IMG/VR virus record: IMGVR_UViG_3300017971_000337
Location: 1 to 54,448 of that record
Length of the DNA stretch: 54,448 nucleotides
Strand: one strand, 5' to 3'
From: a virus
The position numbers and the translations under genes are program-made. Under the pieces are notes generated by a model. That model did no database searches. It was not told where the DNA came from and was given only the letters and a program-made list of their open reading frames with translations. Positions 40,604-49,536 of this stretch are shown one piece after another; position 1 is the stretch's first letter, and each line of letters opens with the position of its first letter.

Positions 40604-41990
40604 AATGATATTCGGCGCTCCAGGTTGCGGGAAAACAACCTATCTAATAACACTACTGGAAAGCCTCTTGCAAGAGTATGAACCGAATGAAATTGCGTTC
40701 GTTTCGTTTACTCGTAAAGGTAGTTATGAAGGTAGAGACAGGGCGATAGAACAGTTTGGATTTAAAGAAGAAGACTTTCCTTACTTCAGAACAATCCATT
40801 CTATTGCCTTCCGCGAACTTGGTGTCAGTAAGTACGAAATGATTTCTAAGAGACACTACAGAGATTTTTCCAAGGCGATGGGAATGAATTTTCTTGGATA
40901 CTATACAGAGGACTTGATAAATAACGACGATAAATATCTCTTTTTTTGCTCGTTATACCGAAATAATCCTCACATGGCGGACAGGCTCGCATTGGAAATA
41001 AACTGGGAAACATTTCGTATGGTTAACAGGAACTATCAAAGATACAAAAAGGAGTTAGGAATTTTGGACTTTGATGATTTACTGGTGGAGTTTGTACAGT
41101 CGCGTCAATCGTTACCAGTTAAGGTCGCTATTATAGATGAAGCCCAGGATTTAACTTCTTTGCAATGGCAGTTTTGTGAGTTGGCATTCAAAGGATGTGA
41201 AAAGGTTTACGTCGCAGGTGATGACGACCAGGCTATCTACGAATGGAGTGGAGCCGATATAAAAAGGTTTCTAAGCATGACAGATAGTAGTTATGTTCAT
41301 ATCTTGGACAAGTCTTGGAGACTAAGAAGTAACATCCTTCAGTTTTCTAAGAAAGTTGCAAAGAAGATTAGCCATAGGGTACAGAAAGACTTCTGGCCAA
41401 GGGATGAAGGCGGAACGATACAATTTTATAATCGTTTGGAGGATGTCACTTTCAATAGTGAAGAATCCTACTACCTGTTATCCCGGAACAACTATTTCCT
41501 AAGAGGGTACACGGAACACCTTATGAAGAAGGGACTCGTGTTCCATCACAAGAATAAGTTGTCGGTGGACAAGGACAAGTACGAGGCTGTCAAACGGTTT
41601 GAATACTTAAGGAAAACAAATGTTGGAGCTATAAAGAGCGATAAATCTTTGAAGCCGTATCTACGAAAAGATAGGTCATACAATGCACCGTGGTATGAGG
41701 TGTTTGACATGGACATTAAGGAAAGCAATTATTTCCGAGACCTGTTCAGAGATAAGACCGATGTTAATCAGAGTAAGATAATGGTCAACACTATCCACGG
41801 AGTAAAGGGTGGCGAAGCCGATAATGTAGTTCTAAAGCTGGACATCACAAGGAATGTTTCCAAGGCTGTAGAACAAAACATGGACGCCGAGCTGAGATGT
41901 TTATATGTCGCGCTGACTCGGGCGAAACGACATCTACACATTGTTCACAGTAATTCTAAATTTAGTTGCAGAGGCCTCCTAGACGAGTAA
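40590..41990 (+). CDS. superfamily 1 (UvrD/Rep-like) DNA helicase
   Basis: The product is 467 residues. The start is ATG 40590; a longer frame would overlap the previous gene by 116 bases with non-helicase sequence. Motifs: Walker A GAPGCGKTT at 8-16, FVSFTRKGS (Ia), DFDDLLVEF, IIDEAQDL (II, DEAQ), VAGDDDQAIYEWSGA (III), SWRLRSNI (IV), NTIHGVKGGEAD (V) and LYVALTRAKRHL (VI). This is a compact UvrD/PcrA-type 3'-5' helicase. It probably serves as a replication or recombination motor, as no DnaB-like enzyme is found. Confidence 0.9.
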   Translation: MNNLKMIFGAPGCGKTTYLITLLESLLQEYEPNEIAFVSFTRKGSYEGRDRAIEQFGFKEEDFPYFRTIHSIAFRELGVSKYEMISKRHYRDFSKAMGMNFLGYYTEDLINNDDKYLFFCSLYRNNPHMADRLALEINWETFRMVNRNYQRYKKELGILDFDDLLVEFVQSRQSLPVKVAIIDEAQDLTSLQWQFCELAFKGCEKVYVAGDDDQAIYEWSGADIKRFLSMTDSSYVHILDKSWRLRSNILQFSKKVAKKISHRVQKDFWPRDEGGTIQFYNRLEDVTFNSEESYYLLSRNNYFLRGYTEHLMKKGLVFHHKNKLSVDKDKYEAVKRFEYLRKTNVGAIKSDKSLKPYLRKDRSYNAPWYEVFDMDIKESNYFRDLFRDKTDVNQSKIMVNTIHGVKGGEADNVVLKLDITRNVSKAVEQNMDAELRCLYVALTRAKRHLHIVHSNSKFSCRGLLDE

Positions 41991-42029
41991 AACCGAGGTT
42001 TTATATGCATCTAGAAAAAGGAGAAATTC

Positions 42030-42947
42030 ATGGACGCATACAGTTTATTGAAAGACGAAAACTATATGATAGGTATTCCCACCAGGGCACGAACACATCT
42101 TATAGACAAGAAAGTTGGTGTATGGAAATACTTTTTAAGAGAACCTTTCAACAAGAAAGAATTCCCAGTCGTTGCATTCGTAAGGGAATCGGAAAGGGAA
42201 ATGTACAGGGAAGCATTGAAGGGAACTTATGTAGAAATAGTCGTTGTAAGTGATGAAATAAATATAGCGACTAAAAGGAACTTGATTTACAAGCACGCTA
42301 GAACTTGTGGAAAGGAACACGTCTTTATAGTTAATGATGACGTTGATTTTTATTTTCGCAAGGAAGAACTGAGTTCTAAGTACACAAACAAGTACGATGA
42401 ACTGATGGAAAAGAAAGTCGTGGAAAAGATATTCTTGGAATGCATCTACCTGTGCAATAGTAAATTCCCAATCAGTGGATTGCCGTTGAAACAAGGTAGT
42501 CAGGACGCGAAGTATTGGTTCGAAAAGAACAGGCAGATTATACATCTACAATGCTATCATGTTCCGACATTGGAAAAGGAAGAAATAGAACATGACGGAA
42601 TGGGTGTATGTGGTATGTCAGACAGATGGGTTCAACTTTCTTTACATGAAAGAGGGTATAGAACAGTATCTAACTTTCGTTACGCAGTGGGCGACATGGG
42701 AACAGGTAGACCGGGAGGCTGTACAGAGTTTAGGACGCCTGAACTTGTCACAGAAGCAGCTCGTGCGGTTAAGGAAAGATTCCCAGAAGTTACTCAACTT
42801 AAAAGAAAGGCGAATGGTGTTTGGGACACTCCCAGGATTGATTGCACTATAAGGTTAAAGAAGTATCTGGAGGAAGGGGAACAGCCGTTTATTCCTTCCG
42901 TACCTTTATTAGACAAGTGGAAAAGGGAGAAGAGCTACAATGGATAA
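42030..42947 (+). CDS. TET-associated-type glycosyltransferase (DNA modification candidate)
   Basis: The product is 305 residues. The GT-A start IGIPTRARTHLID, the VVVSDEINIATKRNLIY segment and VFIVNDDVDFYF near 105-116 (DxD-type metal site) fit a nucleotide-sugar transferase. GMGVCGMSDRWVQLSLHERG, then YAVGDMGTGRPGGCTEF near 230, match the pattern of the TET-associated glycosyltransferase family, thought to sugar-coat hydroxymethylated bases in phage DNA. The call is by motif. AAAGGAG lies 7 bases before the ATG, and the end overlaps the next gene by 8 bases. It heads the modification block 42.0-46.9 kb. Confidence 0.65.
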   Translation: MDAYSLLKDENYMIGIPTRARTHLIDKKVGVWKYFLREPFNKKEFPVVAFVRESEREMYREALKGTYVEIVVVSDEINIATKRNLIYKHARTCGKEHVFIVNDDVDFYFRKEELSSKYTNKYDELMEKKVVEKIFLECIYLCNSKFPISGLPLKQGSQDAKYWFEKNRQIIHLQCYHVPTLEKEEIEHDGMGVCGMSDRWVQLSLHERGYRTVSNFRYAVGDMGTGRPGGCTEFRTPELVTEAARAVKERFPEVTQLKRKANGVWDTPRIDCTIRLKKYLEEGEQPFIPSVPLLDKWKREKSYNG

Positions 42948-44226
42948 GGAAGTGATATTTATAAATATGCCGAAACCGTTTTTGAAACAGCCCGATGCTC
43001 AGGCTCCGTTAGGTATCCTTTATTTAGCCTCTATTATGGAAAATATTGGGGTTTCAGTACAGGTTAAAAACTACGCTGGATATACAGACGCTGACGCCCT
43101 CACAGATTTACCAAGGGCTAATATGTACGGGATAACGGTTGTCAGTATGGAGATCCCTCGTGCGAACATGTTCGCCCGTCTGATTAAGATAAAGTATCCA
43201 GACGCGAAGGTAATCCTCGGTGGTCCTGGAATATTTTCTTTGGAAGCTTTAGACTGGATTGAAGGCAGTATAGATGGAGTTTGCGCAGGCGAAGGGGAAC
43301 GGATAGTTGGTAAAATATACAAGGATTGTTTGAAAGGGGAAGTGGAGCGGTTCTACCGAGGTGAAAAGGTCGGTAACTTAGACACGATACCTTTCCCAGC
43401 AAGACACTTGATGGAAGGGAAACAGGGTGGAAACATCTTTGCGAATAACAAACAATACATGGACGGGGAGAGCGCTGTCATTACTTCATCTCGTGGTTGC
43501 AATCACAGGTGTTCATTCTGTTCTGCCCCATCGCTTAATCCAAAGATTCGTTTCCGTAGCGAGGACAATGTTGTATCGGAAATAGCACATGTCATGGCTG
43601 AGTACGGCATTAAACAGTTCAGGTTCTCAGATGATTCCTTTACAGCTAGCAAGCGTAGAGTGTTATCGTTATGTGAAAAGCTCGGGCCACTGAATATCGC
43701 GTGGAGAATTTCCTGTAGAGTTAAACCATTGGACGAGGACATGTTAAGAGCGATGAAGGACGCTGGATGTAAGGAGCTGTCATTTGGGATAGAGTCGTTT
43801 GACGATGATGTCCTTAACGGTTTAAACAAGGGTACGACCGGTTTTGAAAACGCTGAGGCTCTGCATCTTGCAGACAAGGTTGGGTTCGATGTCCGTGTTC
43901 TGTTTATGATACGAACACCTTTCCAGACAAGGAATACAGTAGAAAAGAATCAATGGTGGATTAGACGAGTGCCCTTTACTGTCATAGCCTGTACGAGCTA
44001 TGTTCCTATTCCTGGAAGCGATGTATGGAATAACCCAGACAAGTATGGCGTGGAAATACTGAGCCGTGACTTGAACGATTACAACTTTTATATGTTCGGT
44101 CCGGAAGGGAAACACGATTTGAAACCGTTGATAAAACTTGTAGATAGACCTCTAGACGAGTTCATGGCCGAATCTGAGGACTTTAGAAATTGGCTAATAA
44201 ATATTCAAAATGTAAACAGGGGATAA
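42940..44226 (+). CDS. B12-binding radical SAM protein
   Basis: The product is 428 residues. An N-terminal cobalamin-type Rossmann domain (FINMPKPF, then YGITVVSMEIPRA and VILGGPGIF) precedes the radical SAM core with CX3CX2C at Cys187, Cys191, Cys194 (SRGCNHRCSFCS). It is followed by FSDDSFTA and ELSFGIESFDDDVLNGLNKG. No DxHxxG motif is evident, so base-off binding is likely. Cobalamin radical SAM enzymes methylate unreactive carbons, and phages carry them near TET-type or hydroxymethylase genes for DNA base modification. Here it overlaps the glycosyltransferase gene by 8 bases, so a role on DNA bases is inferred. Confidence 0.8.
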   Translation: MDKEVIFINMPKPFLKQPDAQAPLGILYLASIMENIGVSVQVKNYAGYTDADALTDLPRANMYGITVVSMEIPRANMFARLIKIKYPDAKVILGGPGIFSLEALDWIEGSIDGVCAGEGERIVGKIYKDCLKGEVERFYRGEKVGNLDTIPFPARHLMEGKQGGNIFANNKQYMDGESAVITSSRGCNHRCSFCSAPSLNPKIRFRSEDNVVSEIAHVMAEYGIKQFRFSDDSFTASKRRVLSLCEKLGPLNIAWRISCRVKPLDEDMLRAMKDAGCKELSFGIESFDDDVLNGLNKGTTGFENAEALHLADKVGFDVRVLFMIRTPFQTRNTVEKNQWWIRRVPFTVIACTSYVPIPGSDVWNNPDKYGVEILSRDLNDYNFYMFGPEGKHDLKPLIKLVDRPLDEFMAESEDFRNWLINIQNVNRG

Positions 44227-44229
44227 CAG

Positions 44230-45081
44230 ATGGAACCAAGAGAGAAAATGCTTCACGCTTTTTTAGAGTCCGCTCTGGAAAGGCACAGGACATACAAAAA
44301 TAAAGAGGCGGGAAAGCCTCTCCCATGGAGTTCATGGGAAATTTACCAAAACTATTTTTTCTGCAATGTCTTTAGACAGTACGATAAATGTTCTAAATGG
44401 ATAATTGAAAAGATAGTTCCATTCAAACGATGGGATTTGCTTATCCTTTACAGGTTTATTTCTACCTGGAATACCTTTATGGAAATAGAAGAGACCTGTA
44501 AACTGGACGATATACAGGGGATTCATGATTTACTGGAAGAGAAGTATCACACAAAGGAAAAGATATTTTCTTCTTGCTTCATTCGCAATCCCCGTATCCC
44601 AGGCGGATGGACACAGACTTGGAGAGTACCCTTCGTTCTAATTGAAGAACTGAAAAGGGACAAGTTTGACCCGAGTGACTTTTCAACATTGAAAGAGCTA
44701 ACAGAGTACCTTAAAATGTACCCTGGCGTAGGAGGGTTTATGGGTTATGAATATGCTTGCGACCTGGAGTACACTGACATGTTCAATCCAATGGATAAGC
44801 ACACTTGGGCTAACAGAGGTCCAGGTGCCAATCGTGGAATGAGCTTAGTCTTTCTTGGACACTCTCGTAAAAAGTTTCCAAAGAAAGCATGGATAGAAGG
44901 GCTAGAAAGGCTGTTCTTTGAAATGCAACAAGCATTTGGAGAAGAATTCCCTGAAGAAGAAATAACTATGAGGGAAGTTGAACACTGGCTTTGTGAGTTT
45001 CAAAAGTTCGTTAAGTACATGAACCTTATGAATACAGGGACAAAGTGCAAGCATAGAAAATATTATGGGAGGGGAGAATGA
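44230..45081 (+). CDS. HhH protein resembling alpha-glutamyl/putrescinyl thymine pyrophosphorylase (HMUDK helical domain)
   Basis: The product is 283 residues. The N-terminal YFFCNVFRQYDKCSKWI matches the NvFR..D..t pattern. The centre contains an HhH-like loop YPGVGGFMGYEYACDLEY followed by RGPGANRGMSLVF, as in alpha-GPT-pyrophosphorylase and 5-hmdU kinase helical-domain proteins, which hypermodify hydroxymethyl-uracil in phage DNA. The lid and C-terminal helices (EVEHWLCEFQKFVKY) are also typical. No kinase P-loop is seen nearby, so whether it acts on uracil or another base is open. It starts 3 bases after the radical SAM stop and overlaps the next gene by 4. Confidence 0.7.
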   Translation: MEPREKMLHAFLESALERHRTYKNKEAGKPLPWSSWEIYQNYFFCNVFRQYDKCSKWIIEKIVPFKRWDLLILYRFISTWNTFMEIEETCKLDDIQGIHDLLEEKYHTKEKIFSSCFIRNPRIPGGWTQTWRVPFVLIEELKRDKFDPSDFSTLKELTEYLKMYPGVGGFMGYEYACDLEYTDMFNPMDKHTWANRGPGANRGMSLVFLGHSRKKFPKKAWIEGLERLFFEMQQAFGEEFPEEEITMREVEHWLCEFQKFVKYMNLMNTGTKCKHRKYYGRGE

Positions 45082-45629
45082 AATTTGAGGATTACCTTGT
45101 AAAGTACAATACTCTTAAGAGCATTAAGAGATTCAACATGGAAACAGTCTCAGACCCACAGGATTTGTGTGGTCATGGATATAGTGTAGGAACCCTGTTC
45201 TATCTTCTATGTAAAGAATACAATGTTGAAATTTCTGCTTCGGTTCTATTTTTGGTAATGAACCATGATTTCGCCGAAACTTATACAGGTGATTTAAACA
45301 AACAAATCAAAGACAAGAACAAGCATACGAAAACTGCCTGGGAAATAATTGAAAACAGTTCCCTTCCTGGGCATCTCTTAGGGTATACAGACACTCAGAT
45401 AAGACAATCATTGAACGATTGTCAGTTCTTGATGTTCCAACTTGCGGATGCCTTGGACGCTTTCCTTTATTGTCACAGGGAAGTAGCAAAAGGCAATTCG
45501 TTGTTGATAAATGCAAAGAACTACTATCATCAAAAAGTAGGAAAGCTGTTTTGTGAAGTGGGCAATCCAGCTGAGCAAGTAGAATTGCTAACAAAATTCA
45601 TAAAAGGAGAACTAAAATGTACCTGGTAG
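45078..45629 (+). CDS. HD-domain 5'-deoxynucleotidase (YfbR-like)
   Basis: The product is 183 residues. HD-superfamily metal ligands are visible: HGYSVGTLFYLL near 33 (first His), MNHDFAETYTGDL near 62 (His-Asp) and LADALDAFLY near 122 (second Asp). The order and spacing match YfbR-type deoxynucleoside monophosphatases, which convert dNMPs to nucleosides. In this block it may clear dTMP or another unwanted nucleotide so that modified nucleotides dominate the pool. It overlaps its neighbours by 4 and 13 bases. It is soluble. Confidence 0.75.
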   Translation: MKFEDYLVKYNTLKSIKRFNMETVSDPQDLCGHGYSVGTLFYLLCKEYNVEISASVLFLVMNHDFAETYTGDLNKQIKDKNKHTKTAWEIIENSSLPGHLLGYTDTQIRQSLNDCQFLMFQLADALDAFLYCHREVAKGNSLLINAKNYYHQKVGKLFCEVGNPAEQVELLTKFIKGELKCTW

Positions 45630-46405
45630 AAGACAATTTTAATGAAGCCTATTTGGCATTGGCTGATACACTTGTTAACCACCCGGACTATCGTACAGTG
45701 AACAGGAAGGGTGAACGAGTGTATGAAATCTTAAATGCCTCTTTCCAAGTATTGGATCCGAGAAATTGCTTTGCAACTTGTCGGGAAATGTCTTTAAAGT
45801 ATTTGGAAGGCGAGCTGTATTTCTATGGGAGCGGGAGCCCGAGGCTCTATGACATAGCACAACATGCACCCTTCTGGGAAAACTGCACAGATGATGGATG
45901 GAGTGTTAATAGTAATTATGGAAAGCTGTTATTGCATGATGTTAACGCAAGGAACTGGACTCAATATGAGTATGTCTTAAGGACCTTGGCGAAGAACCCT
46001 AACAGTAAAAAAGCTGTCGCGGTTATCTATAGGGATTTCCATGCGTATCCAAGTAATGATAACCCTTGCACGATGTACTTACAATTCTTTATCCGTGAAA
46101 ATAGGTTGCATATCTTTGTTAAGATGCGGTCATCAGACATCTGGTTCGGTCTGCCTTATGATGTGCCTTTCTTTACGCTAATCTTATGCAAGCTTCATAA
46201 GGATTTACAGGCTCTTGGACATAAAGACTTGGAGCTTGGTACTTACAACCATCAGTCAGGGAGCCAACATCTATACGAAAGAAACCTTGGAAAGATACAG
46301 GACATGTTGGACGAGGATTTCCGGGAAGAACCGAGTGTTCAAAAAGGGTTATTTGACCGGTTTATTTTACCCTATATCAGCGAAACTATAGACGAGAGGG
46401 AATAA
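45617..46405 (+). CDS. thymidylate-synthase-fold (hydroxy)methyltransferase, probably dCMP-specific
   Basis: The product is 262 residues. Catalytic Cys151 is in NPCTMYLQFF. RSSDIWFGLPYDVPFF near 172-187 and LGTYNHQSGSQHLYERNL near 211-229 complete the active site. The Asp182 in GLPYD replaces the Asn that holds dUMP in thymidylate synthases. T4 dCMP hydroxymethylase has Asp here, so dCMP is the likely substrate and 5-hydroxymethyl- or methyl-dCMP the product. The N-terminus is typical of the family, and the length matches. AAGGAG lies 9 bases before ATG 45617. The product choice between methyl and hydroxymethyl cannot be read from sequence. Confidence 0.85.
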   Translation: MYLVEDNFNEAYLALADTLVNHPDYRTVNRKGERVYEILNASFQVLDPRNCFATCREMSLKYLEGELYFYGSGSPRLYDIAQHAPFWENCTDDGWSVNSNYGKLLLHDVNARNWTQYEYVLRTLAKNPNSKKAVAVIYRDFHAYPSNDNPCTMYLQFFIRENRLHIFVKMRSSDIWFGLPYDVPFFTLILCKLHKDLQALGHKDLELGTYNHQSGSQHLYERNLGKIQDMLDEDFREEPSVQKGLFDRFILPYISETIDERE

Positions 46406-46406
46406 C

Positions 46407-46898
46407 ATGGAAAACTATATTGACTTAGAACTTGTTGACCAATTTTTTGAAAGGGCTCATTATCAAGCATCTCTCGCTGTTTGCATGAAGAAAAAAGTTG
46501 GCGCTGTCATGGTGAACAATATGTCCGGCGAAATAGTTGGAAAGGGCTTCGGCGGAGCGAAAGAACCCTGTAAAGAATGTGTCCGTAAAAAGTTGGACTG
46601 GCAACAGGACGGATGTTGGGCTGTTCACTCTGAGCTCAGGGCTATATTTAATTTCTTTGAGCGAAACGGATTTCACACTTCACTTCCATTTGCGATGATG
46701 TTTGTAACTCATGGTCCCTGCGACCAATGTATTAAATATATGCACTATTTTGGAATACCCATAATAGCATACGACATTGAATACCACAATGACTACTCTA
46801 AATGGGACGGAAAAGTGCGTATATTTCAGAAGGAAGAATTGAAAAAAGAAATAAAGGAGGCAAGAGAAGATGCAAAAACTTACTTACCACCAGTTTAA
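46407..46898 (+). CDS. dCMP/deoxycytidylate deaminase
   Basis: The product is 163 residues. Zinc ligands and catalytic Glu are intact: AVHSELRAI near 72-80 (His-x-Glu) and THGPCDQCIKYM near 101-112 (PCxxC). KKVGAVMVNN and a CKECVRKK insertion are typical of deoxycytidylate deaminases, which turn dCMP to dUMP. The start is 2 bases after the synthase stop. The end overlaps the polymerase start by 29 bases. It balances dCMP and dUMP supply for the modification block. Confidence 0.88.
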   Translation: MENYIDLELVDQFFERAHYQASLAVCMKKKVGAVMVNNMSGEIVGKGFGGAKEPCKECVRKKLDWQQDGCWAVHSELRAIFNFFERNGFHTSLPFAMMFVTHGPCDQCIKYMHYFGIPIIAYDIEYHNDYSKWDGKVRIFQKEELKKEIKEAREDAKTYLPPV

Positions 46899-48714
46899 AG
46901 ATGACAAGTTGATAGCTGTAGATATTGAAACGAAAGACCCAGACCTTATCAAAAAGGGTCCTTCCGTGTATAGAGGCGGAGGTTACATCGTTGGCGTTTC
47001 TTTTGCGAACGCTGATATCTCGGAGTACTATCCACTCAGGCACCCGGACACGGACGACGATACAAGGGTTAAGAATCTCAAGTACATAGAAGAACAACTT
47101 TCTTCAGATAACAGGAAGGTGTTTGCTAATGGAATGTACGACCTGGATTGGCTGGAGAATTGGGAAAAGATACCTGTGAAGGGTACGATTGACGATGTAC
47201 AGTGGGCGGAACCGCTCTTAGATGAATATCGTTCAAGTTACTCCTTAAATTCACTGGCTGAAAAGTATTTAGAAAGGGAAAAGATACCGGACGGTATAGC
47301 CGAATATTGCGTACAGCAGGGTTGGATAAAACAGGGTGCAAAGGGAGCTATCAACCATCTATGGAGGGTTCCTTATAATGTTGTTAGACCTTATGCTGAG
47401 ATGGATACAAGATTGACATACGATGTGTTCGTAAAGCAACTACCTATATTGGAACAGCAGAACCTGACAGACCTGTATAGTTTGGAAACTAGTCTATACC
47501 CTTTATTGCTAAATATGCGCAGGGTCGGTGTACGGCTTGATTCAAGCAATCTTATGGATACAGGTATGAAACTGTCAGATATCGCATACGACATGGGACA
47601 GGAACTGGAAAAGATTCTTGGAAGGGAAGTGAATGTAAACAGTAAACATGACATGACAGACCTGTTTAATGCTGTTAAGATTCCTATCCGTTATCATCCA
47701 CCAACAGAAAAAATGATGATGGACGGGGAGACAAGAGGCAATCCCAGGTTCGATAAAGAAACACTCGGGCGAATAGACCATCCAGTTTGTAAACAGGTTC
47801 TTGAGCTGAGGCACATAACAACCTTACTGAATATGTTCATACATCCTTACACTGAACAGATTGTCGATAACAGGTTACATGGACAATTTCATCCGTTAAG
47901 GAATGATGATTATGGAACGGTCAGTGGACGGTTTTCAAGTTCCAATCCTAACTTGCAACAAGTTAGTGGACGTAACGAAGAAGAACATGTCCACGGAGGA
48001 AGTGAAATCTTAAGTGGACAAGTCATAAGGAAATTGTTCTTGCCCGAAGAAGGGTGTGACTGGTTGAAAGTAGATTGGAATCAAATTGAATACAGGTTGA
48101 TAGCACACTACGCACAGGGTGAAGGAGCTGATACAATTCGCAAAAGATACAGGGACAATCCAGAAACGGATTACCACGCTGAGCTCATGGAAATGACTGG
48201 AATCGAAAGCAGGAAAACAATTAAGACGCTGAACTTTGGAGCTGCGTATGGAATGGGAGTCGCAACAATGGCTAAGAAGTATGGTTGGAATGAAAGGGAA
48301 GCGAATGCGGTCTACAAGATGTATCATAGTAAAGTCCCGTTTGTTAAGGAAACGAGTAAACGAGTATCATTGAGGGCTAAAAAGCTCGGGTATATAAGGA
48401 CGATACTTGACCGGCGAGCGAGGCTTTCTAACCCGAATAAAGCATATGTTATGTTTAATCGGCTGATACAGGGTGGAGCTGCAGACCTTATGAAAAAGGC
48501 GATGTCTGATGCCTGGAAGGAAGGCGTCTTTAATGTCTTAATCCCGCACATAACAGTCCATGATGAGCTGGATTGTAGTGTTCCTAAGACAAAGGAGGGA
48601 AAGGAAGCTGTTCAGCATCTAAAATATGTGATGGAAAATTGCGTGGAATTACGAGTACCTGTTATCGCCGATTGCGAAATGGGACCAAATTGGGGCGAAC
48701 TGGAGGCGATATGA
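46870..48714 (+). CDS. polA: DNA polymerase I-like (family A) with 3'-5' exonuclease
   Basis: The product is 614 residues. Exonuclease motifs are AVDIETKDPD (16-25), NGMYDLDWL and YAEMDTRLTYDV, so proofreading looks intact. Polymerase motifs are KVDWNQIEYRL (motif A, near 398), RKTIKTLNFGAAYG (motif B, near 447) and VHDELD (motif C, near 562). There is no 5' nuclease domain, as in phage replicases. GGAGG is about 9 bases before ATG 46870, inside the deaminase gene. It ends in an ATGA overlap with the nuclease gene. It is the only DNA polymerase seen, so it is probably the replicase. Confidence 0.92.
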   Translation: MQKLTYHQFKDDKLIAVDIETKDPDLIKKGPSVYRGGGYIVGVSFANADISEYYPLRHPDTDDDTRVKNLKYIEEQLSSDNRKVFANGMYDLDWLENWEKIPVKGTIDDVQWAEPLLDEYRSSYSLNSLAEKYLEREKIPDGIAEYCVQQGWIKQGAKGAINHLWRVPYNVVRPYAEMDTRLTYDVFVKQLPILEQQNLTDLYSLETSLYPLLLNMRRVGVRLDSSNLMDTGMKLSDIAYDMGQELEKILGREVNVNSKHDMTDLFNAVKIPIRYHPPTEKMMMDGETRGNPRFDKETLGRIDHPVCKQVLELRHITTLLNMFIHPYTEQIVDNRLHGQFHPLRNDDYGTVSGRFSSSNPNLQQVSGRNEEEHVHGGSEILSGQVIRKLFLPEEGCDWLKVDWNQIEYRLIAHYAQGEGADTIRKRYRDNPETDYHAELMEMTGIESRKTIKTLNFGAAYGMGVATMAKKYGWNEREANAVYKMYHSKVPFVKETSKRVSLRAKKLGYIRTILDRRARLSNPNKAYVMFNRLIQGGAADLMKKAMSDAWKEGVFNVLIPHITVHDELDCSVPKTKEGKEAVQHLKYVMENCVELRVPVIADCEMGPNWGELEAI

Positions 48715-49388
48715 CGGAATCTAAAAAAGAGAAAAGCTGTTTGGTTACTCAGAATTTGATAAGCTCTATCAATTGGTGTATGTCTGCTCCCAATAGTGTT
48801 ATCAAACCTGAGAAGGGTGGCGATGGACAAATGACATGGAAACAAAAAGCATACGATGACCTGCATAATATTGTAAACAGGGTTAAGACGCCTTTCCCTG
48901 AGCCAGCCAGACAGGGAGTAGAGTTTGAGAAACAGGTATACAAGTGCGCGAGCTCAGTTACAATGAAGGGTTCTAAGAACTTTCAGGAAGTTGTGAATGC
49001 TGTTAAAGGTTATGAGTTCTATCAAAAAGGTGGACTGACTAAACTTATAGGTGGACACCAGTGTTACCTGTACGCGAAGTATGATGCGATAAGAAAGGGC
49101 GATAAGCTGATAGACATTAAGACGACAGCTTCTTACAAGCCTGGGAAGTATCTAAATGGATTTCAGCATAAACTCTATTGCTACATCGCGGACATAGACT
49201 GGTTCAAATATGTTATAGCTGAGTGGGACAAGTATCCAAAGATAAAGGATGTCTATGAGGAAGTGTTTGAAGTCACTGACAAAGAGATGTTGGAGAAGGA
49301 AATTGAGTACACGATTATGGACGCCTTTGAGTTACTGAAAGACCTTAATCTTTGGGATGCATATCGTGAAACCTATTGTCTATACTAA
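48711..49388 (+). CDS. PD-(D/E)XK nuclease (RecB/Cas4-like)
   Basis: The product is about 225 residues; ATG 48711 overlaps the polymerase stop (ATGA), and a longer frame is rejected as overlap. RQGVEFEKQVYK gives the family's N-terminal helix, and HQCYLYAKYDAIRKGDKLIDIKTTA near 118-142 supplies the D...(D)xK catalytic core with the following FQHKLYCYIADI helix. This matches phage RecB/Cas4-type exonucleases used in recombination or end processing. It neighbours polymerase and SNF2 helicase genes, which fits a replication-recombination role. Confidence 0.8.
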   Translation: MTESKKEKSCLVTQNLISSINWCMSAPNSVIKPEKGGDGQMTWKQKAYDDLHNIVNRVKTPFPEPARQGVEFEKQVYKCASSVTMKGSKNFQEVVNAVKGYEFYQKGGLTKLIGGHQCYLYAKYDAIRKGDKLIDIKTTASYKPGKYLNGFQHKLYCYIADIDWFKYVIAEWDKYPKIKDVYEEVFEVTDKEMLEKEIEYTIMDAFELLKDLNLWDAYRETYCLY

Positions 49389-49536
49389 AGAACGAAAGTG
49401 TCCTAGGAAATGTAGGAACCAGGGTCGTCTAATAGACGGCTCTTGGTTCTGCTTTTATGAAAATGAAAAGAACTATAAGACTTGTAAATTTTACTGGAGG
49501 AAAGATGGGAAAGAAGAAAAGGAAGAGAAAGGTTAA
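49357..49536 (+). CDS. overlooked 59-residue Cys-rich (zinc-finger-like) protein
   Basis: This short frame overlaps the nuclease 3' end by 32 bases and the next gene by 32 bases in a third frame, and fills what would otherwise be a 116-base gap. It reads MHIVKPIVYTKERKC, then CPRKC and RLIDGSWFCFYE and KTCKFYWR, giving CxxxC-x17-C-x10-C with aromatic spacing like small zinc ribbons. The stop is TAA 49534-49536. There is no good ribosome-binding site at ATG 49357, and a GTG at 49366 is the alternative start. The coding appearance and Cys pattern favour a real gene. Confidence 0.5.
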   Translation: MHIVKPIVYTKERKCPRKCRNQGRLIDGSWFCFYENEKNYKTCKFYWRKDGKEEKEEKG

